Assembly: GCF_003231285.1 (NCBI RefSeq)
Contig: NZ_QKNS01000007.1
Coordinates: 124,001-188,000 of the forward strand
Source: Hymenobacter sediminis
GTDB taxonomy: Bacteria; Bacteroidota; Bacteroidia; Cytophagales; Hymenobacteraceae
Length of the DNA: 64,000 nt
Reading direction: 5' to 3'
Below the pieces are notes generated by a model. That model did not search any database. It was not told where the DNA came from and worked only from the letters and a program-made list of their open reading frames with translations. The translations under genes were made by a program, and so were the position numbers. Below are positions 59,801-64,000 of the stretch, in pieces (positions within the stretch are counted from its first letter, which is position 1; each line of letters opens with the position of its first letter).

Positions 59801-62800
59801 ATGAAAATTCTCCGCGTCCGCTTTTACAATCTCAACTCCCTGCGCGGGGAGCACACCGTTGATTTTAGCCAGACTCCGCTCTCCGATGCGGGCTTGTTTG
59901 CCATTACCGGTCCCACCGGCGCGGGCAAAACCACCATTCTCGATGCTATTACCCTGGCCCTCTACGGTCAGGTGCCACGCCACGAAACCAGCGGCCCCGA
60001 GCACGTGATGAGCCACGGCACCGGTGAAAGCTGGGCCGAGGTGGAGTTTGAAGTCAACGGCCAGCAGTACCGCAGCAAGTGGGGCCAATACCGCGCCCGC
60101 AAACAGCCCGGCGGCAAGCTTCAGGACCCCAAAATGGAGCTGAGCGAGCGGAAAGTAGCCGATGACGGTGAGGAGACCTGGCCTTTCCTGGAAACCTATA
60201 AATCTAAGGTACCGGCTCGTATAGCCGAACTAAGCGGCCTGGAATACAAGCAGTTTCTGCGCTCCGTACTGCTGGCCCAGGGCGACTTCACCCGTTTCCT
60301 GAAGGCCCCAGCCGGCGAGCGGGCTCAGTTGCTGGAGAAAATTACCGACACTCGCAAATACTCCGACATTTCGCGGGCGGCCTTTGAGCAGGCCAAGCAG
60401 GAAGGGCAGAAAGCAGATCAGCTGCGGGCCGGCTTGGCTGGCGTGACGTTGCTTTCCCCAGAGGAGGTAGCCTTTCTGGAGGAAGAAGTACAGCAGTTTA
60501 TTACGCAGCTGAGCACCGCTACGGCGGCTCAGGAGCAGCTACGCGAGGCCCGGCAGTGGCACCTGCGTCGGCGGGAGCTGCGCCAGAAGGTGGAAGGCAC
60601 CCAGCAGCGCCAGCAGCAGCTCATGGCCCAGGCCGAAACCCTGGCTCCCCTACGGCAGCGCTTGGCTCTGCACCAGCAGGCGGCTCCCTTTGCCACCGAC
60701 TACGCCCTCCTGCGCCAAACCGACGAGCAACTGGCGCGCCTGCGCCGGGAAGTAGAACAGCTACGCGGGCAACTGCCCCAGCTGCAGGAGCGCCGCGCTG
60801 CGGCCGACGCCACCCGAACCAGCGCCCAGCACACCTACGAGCAGGCTGCCACCACTAAGGACCAGCAGGACCCCAAATTGCGGGAAGCCGAGCTGCTAGA
60901 TCATCAGATTGGGGAAAAGCAGCAGCGCCTGGAGCAGGGAAAACAAGAATACCAGGAGCAAAACCAGCTGTGGAAGCAGCAAAACCAGGAGGCCACCCAC
61001 GCCGACAGCCAAAGCAAAGAGCAGCGCCAGCAGGTGCGCGAGCTGCGAGAGTGGCTTTTGCCGCGCACCGTGCTCAGCACCGTGGCCGAGGCGCTGCCCC
61101 CCCTTAGCGGCTACCTCCAGGATTGGCAGTACATCCAGACGGAGCTGGCCGAGTTGGGCCGAACGCTTAAACAACGGCAGCAGCAGTTGAACTCGGCCAC
61201 CGCTACCGAACAAGCCAGCGCCGAGTTGCTGCGCACGGCTCAGAGCCAACTAGCTACGGCTACCGAACAGCAAACTGCTGCCACTGCCGCCCGCCTCGAC
61301 TGGCGCCACCAGCTTAGCCACCACGTTGCGCGTCTGCACCACGAGGAAGAAGCCCTGGAAAAAAGCCTGCAGGATTTGCGGCGGCTGATGCACGCCCACC
61401 AGTTGATTTTGACCCACGATGACGCCCGCCAGCACCTGCACGCCGGGGAACCCTGCCCCCTGTGTGGTGCCCTGGAGCACCCTTACGCAGCAGGGGTGCT
61501 AGGCGTCAGCGAAGACTCACTGCTCCGCGACCGGGAGCGGGAACAGGCGCTTACCCAGCAAACGGTAGCTCTGAAGGGCCGCATCAACCGGCTAGTGAGC
61601 ATCAGCGGGCTGCTTGACACCGACACGCTACCGACTACCTCCGCCGATGCCGTATTGCGCTGGCTGACGGAGGAAGAAGAAACAACCGTGCCCGGCATCG
61701 TGCGCGGGCTGGTGCAGGAGCTACGCACCTTGGAGCAGCAGCAGCAGCAAGCCCGTCTGGCCCAAACCCAGGCCGAAGCCGACCAACGCAATGCCCGTCA
61801 GCAGCAGCAGCAACTGCAAGCCGAGCTCAAGGAGCTGGAGCTGCGCCTTCAGGATGCCCAGGAACAAGCCCCAAAAATCAAGGAAATTATCAGCAGCCTG
61901 TTGAAGTCGTTCGGGCTGGAGTTTTCTGGCGAAAATGGTCCCGAGCTGGTGCGCCGCCTGGAGCAGGCCGGCGCTACCTACCGCCAGAAACTGCAGGAAG
62001 CCGAAAAGCTGGAACGGGAGCTGGAAGTAAACCAGGAGCGGGCCAACGCCGCCAAACAGCGCCGCGACGAGCTGCAGCAGTGGCTAAGTCAGCGCAAGGC
62101 AGAGCTACACACGGCGCACACAGAGTTACAGCAGTTGCAGCAGCGCCGCCAAGAGCTACTGCCGGATGCTGACGTAGCGCGTGCCCGGCAGGCGCTGGAA
62201 GAAGCAGTTCGCGCCGCCGACCAGCGCCGCCAGCTGGCCGACCAGCAGTTCCAGCAACACGACACCGCTCTCACCGTGGCTGCCACCCGCTTGCGCCAGC
62301 ACGAGCACGATGCCGAGCAGCAGCAGCAAACCCGGGAGGAACGCTACACTACCTTAACTACGGCTCTCACTACCGCCGGCCTAGCCCCCGACCCTGCCGC
62401 GCTGCCGGCCTTGCTCCTACCCCCTGCCGAGCTGCAAACCTTGCAAAACCAACTGCGCCGCCACGAGCAGGAAACAGCCCTAGTCGCGCAATCACTGCAG
62501 GAAACAACTCAGCACTTGGAGCAGGAAGAAGCCCGCAAGCTGACGACAGAGCCCCTGGAAAGCATCGACCAACAGTTGTCCTCTACCAACCAACAGCTCG
62601 CCTCCCTTAATCAGCAGTTGGGGCAGCGGCAAGAGCGCCTGAGCAACCACCGGGCCGGACAGGAGCGCCACGCTGTTCTGGCAGCCGAGTTGGAAAAGCA
62701 ACAGCAGGAAGCTCGCCGCTGGCGGCAGCTGGCCGAATTGATTGGCTCTGCCGATGGCAAGAAGTTTAGTGAGTTTGCCCAGGGCCTCACCCTGGCGCGC

Positions 62801-63232
62801 CTGGTGGATCTGGCCAACCGCCACCTGCACCGCTTCACCGACCGGTACCGCATCCTGCGAAACCCTGAGCAGCACCTCGACCTCCTGATTCAGGATGAGT
62901 ACCAGGCCGCCGCGGTGCGCACCATGAACTCGCTGTCGGGCGGGGAGAGTTTCCTCGTCAGCCTGGCGTTGGCCCTGGGCCTCTCGGAGCTGGCCGGCCG
63001 CCGCACCCAGATTGATACCCTCTTCATCGATGAAGGCTTCGGCACCCTCGACCCCGACACACTGGACGTGGCGCTGTCAGCCCTCGAAATGCTGCAGGGC
63101 ACGGGCAAAACTATCGGCATCATCTCGCACGTTGAGGCACTAAAGGAGCGCGTCACTACCCAGATTAGCGTGCGGAAGGGCGCCGGTGGCGTAAGCTCTC
63201 TGCAGGTGCTAGGCTTTGGGCAGGAAGTGTAG
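59801..63232 (+). CDS. sbcC: SbcCD nuclease subunit C (Rad50-like ATPase)
   Basis: A 1143-residue SMC-type ATPase, partner of SbcD in DNA end and hairpin processing. The Walker A motif GPTGAGKTT lies at residues 37-45, and QGDFTRFLKAPAGERAQLLE is the typical Q-loop region. Long coiled coils, very rich in Gln, Glu, Leu and Arg, surround the zinc hook C552-P-L-C555. The ABC signature LSGGESF starts near 1045 and Walker B LFIDEGFGTLD near 1075. A TAnnTTTG promoter element precedes it. It is the sole gene of its transcript, about 26 kb from sbcD. Confidence 0.95.
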   Translation: MKILRVRFYNLNSLRGEHTVDFSQTPLSDAGLFAITGPTGAGKTTILDAITLALYGQVPRHETSGPEHVMSHGTGESWAEVEFEVNGQQYRSKWGQYRARKQPGGKLQDPKMELSERKVADDGEETWPFLETYKSKVPARIAELSGLEYKQFLRSVLLAQGDFTRFLKAPAGERAQLLEKITDTRKYSDISRAAFEQAKQEGQKADQLRAGLAGVTLLSPEEVAFLEEEVQQFITQLSTATAAQEQLREARQWHLRRRELRQKVEGTQQRQQQLMAQAETLAPLRQRLALHQQAAPFATDYALLRQTDEQLARLRREVEQLRGQLPQLQERRAAADATRTSAQHTYEQAATTKDQQDPKLREAELLDHQIGEKQQRLEQGKQEYQEQNQLWKQQNQEATHADSQSKEQRQQVRELREWLLPRTVLSTVAEALPPLSGYLQDWQYIQTELAELGRTLKQRQQQLNSATATEQASAELLRTAQSQLATATEQQTAATAARLDWRHQLSHHVARLHHEEEALEKSLQDLRRLMHAHQLILTHDDARQHLHAGEPCPLCGALEHPYAAGVLGVSEDSLLRDREREQALTQQTVALKGRINRLVSISGLLDTDTLPTTSADAVLRWLTEEEETTVPGIVRGLVQELRTLEQQQQQARLAQTQAEADQRNARQQQQQLQAELKELELRLQDAQEQAPKIKEIISSLLKSFGLEFSGENGPELVRRLEQAGATYRQKLQEAEKLERELEVNQERANAAKQRRDELQQWLSQRKAELHTAHTELQQLQQRRQELLPDADVARARQALEEAVRAADQRRQLADQQFQQHDTALTVAATRLRQHEHDAEQQQQTREERYTTLTTALTTAGLAPDPAALPALLLPPAELQTLQNQLRRHEQETALVAQSLQETTQHLEQEEARKLTTEPLESIDQQLSSTNQQLASLNQQLGQRQERLSNHRAGQERHAVLAAELEKQQQEARRWRQLAELIGSADGKKFSEFAQGLTLARLVDLANRHLHRFTDRYRILRNPEQHLDLLIQDEYQAAAVRTMNSLSGGESFLVSLALALGLSELAGRRTQIDTLFIDEGFGTLDPDTLDVALSALEMLQGTGKTIGIISHVEALKERVTTQISVRKGAGGVSSLQVLGFGQEV

Positions 63233-63249
63233 TTGCTGATAGCACACCG

Positions 63250-63329
63250 TCATTGCGGGCGGAAGAGCGGAAGCCGGATTTACTATCCTAGATTGTTCAA
63301 CCCAGTTTCCGTCCTTCTGCCCGCAATGA
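63250..63329. repeat. long inverted repeat, TCATTGCGGGC ends
   Basis: TCATTGCGGGCGGAAG and its near-complement at 63314-63329 pair imperfectly around a 40-base middle, between convergent sbcC and the edge gene. It resembles the other three repeats in its ends. Confidence 0.75.
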
Positions 63330-63331
63330 TA

Positions 63332-64000
63332 CTACCTACCCTCTCCTACCTCCCGAATCTCGGCCCAGCTCCAGTAGCGCCGAGGCTGAATACCGGCGTA
63401 GCGGCGGCGGAAAAAGGCTACTATCTCCGCTTCCAGTTGCTCCGCCGGAATAGAAGAAGCATGAATAGGCCGTTGATCAGGATCGGCGTAGCGCTGGGCT
63501 TTGGTGAGGGTTTTACCGCTTAGGCGCAGCAGGGGGCCAGTATCGGTAATGCCATCGAAGGTCCAGCGGTGGGGTGCAAGCTCCTGGTCGTTGAGCTGGG
63601 TGGCCAGTTCCAAGAGGGGTAGGCGCGGCAGCGTGGGGCGGCTTTCCAGATCAATCCAGGTGGTGTACTTGTATTCGAATTCGTACCGCTGTCCGTCGTA
63701 GATGCTCAATACCATATCGGCGCCAGCCGTGGGGCCAAACAGGGCGTAATAAGAGACAGGCCGGGGCGTGCGTACCACTACCAATCCTACCTCGGGGTAG
63801 CGGCGCAACATGGTGGCGGGGCTTTGCATCAGGGCTACGCCCTGCTTTACGCGCTGGTATTCTGGCTCCCAGGCTGCCCGGCCGGTTTCCGGATCAAGCA
63901 GTACCTCGGCGAAGCGTGGCAGAAACCATTCAAACTTCTCGGCAGAGGCTTCATCTTCACGCCGCCGACGGGCTGGTGCTCCGAAAGGCTCGTAGAAGCG
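63332..64000 (-). CDS. hypothetical protein, N-terminus outside the window
   Basis: The frame is open from the right edge to a stop at 63332, at least 222 codons. The internal ATG at 63829 is not the start, because the upstream part is clearly coding: it reads FYEPFGAPARRRREDEASAE, then FEWFLPRFAEVLLDPETGRA, then AAWEPEYQRVKQGVALMQSP. Downstream it has strands and helices (EVGLVVVRTPRPVSYYALFG, ESRPTLPRLPLLELATQLND). No family is recognised and no membrane segment is seen. It converges on sbcC across an inverted repeat. Confidence 0.65.
   Translation of the reverse strand, partial: RFYEPFGAPARRRREDEASAEKFEWFLPRFAEVLLDPETGRAAWEPEYQRVKQGVALMQSPATMLRRYPEVGLVVVRTPRPVSYYALFGPTAGADMVLSIYDGQRYEFEYKYTTWIDLESRPTLPRLPLLELATQLNDQELAPHRWTFDGITDTGPLLRLSGKTLTKAQRYADPDQRPIHASSIPAEQLEAEIVAFFRRRYAGIQPRRYWSWAEIREVGEGR

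Noticed and set aside
60000..62700. Dense CAGCAG/GCAGCAG runs in sbcC, considered as a tandem repeat or CRISPR-like array
   Set aside because: These are Gln/Ala-rich codons of the coiled coils, without regular spacers.
1..64000. CRISPR arrays, insertion sequences, prophage genes, rRNA and known riboswitches
   Set aside because: No regularly spaced repeats, transposase or phage proteins, rRNA segments or recognisable aptamers were found on either strand.

Overview
The window comes from a Bacteroidota chromosome, most likely a Hymenobacter-like member of the Cytophagales. The evidence is a SusC/SusD pair, a DUF6377-type regulator, GH92 and GH65 enzymes, many Bacteroidota-type lipoproteins, TAnnTTTG-like -7 promoter elements, the near absence of Shine-Dalgarno sequences, moderately high G+C, and a very frequent CTACCCC word. 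No insertion sequence, prophage, CRISPR array or rRNA was seen; one tRNA gene is present.

Layout. 0-6 kb: the end of an SAM hydrolase gene, an ABM-domain protein, the Fe-S co-chaperone HscB, tRNA-Leu(CAA), a DUF2911 protein with a probable 3' frameshift, three poorly known proteins and aspartase (aspA). 6.3-12 kb: a compact operon of SpeD-like decarboxylase, a zinc-ribbon/DUF4178 membrane protein, a small membrane protein, DUF350, a membrane-fused spermidine-synthase-like enzyme and a Tat-exported FAD oxidoreductase. 12-23 kb: exported and membrane proteins, including DUF2723 and a beta-trefoil/PD40/OmpA fusion, then an orphan NarL-type response regulator. 23-32.5 kb: two degenerate periplasmic amidohydrolases, a DUF2945 protein, an amino acid permease, a persulfide-dioxygenase-like MBL/rhodanese protein and two tandem duplicated lipoproteins. 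32.6-35 kb: sbcD and two GNAT acetyltransferases. 35-49 kb: a sugar-utilisation region with a clan GH-A hydrolase, GH37 trehalase, FucP-type MFS transporter, SusD, SusC, the DUF6377 regulator and secreted GH65. 49-59 kb: small genes, an RsbQ-like hydrolase, GH92, two decayed genes, a cupin, PhyH and GH43. 59.8-63.2 kb: sbcC, then a truncated hypothetical at the edge.

How they work together. GH37, MFS, SusD, SusC, DUF6377 and GH65 look like one polysaccharide-utilisation locus for trehalose-like alpha-glucosides: outer-membrane capture, periplasmic cleavage, inner-membrane uptake, and sensing by the membrane regulator. The 6.3-12 kb operon appears to make or modify a polyamine-like compound at the membrane and is the best candidate here for an uncharacterised system. 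SbcC and SbcD form one nuclease complex, but their genes lie about 26 kb apart.

Decay and repeats. Three genes carry lesions: DUF2911 (3' frameshift), a YwqK/MORN-like lipoprotein (in-frame stop) and a SUKH-like gene (one stop and two frameshifts). Four long inverted repeats with related ends sit just after gene 3' ends.
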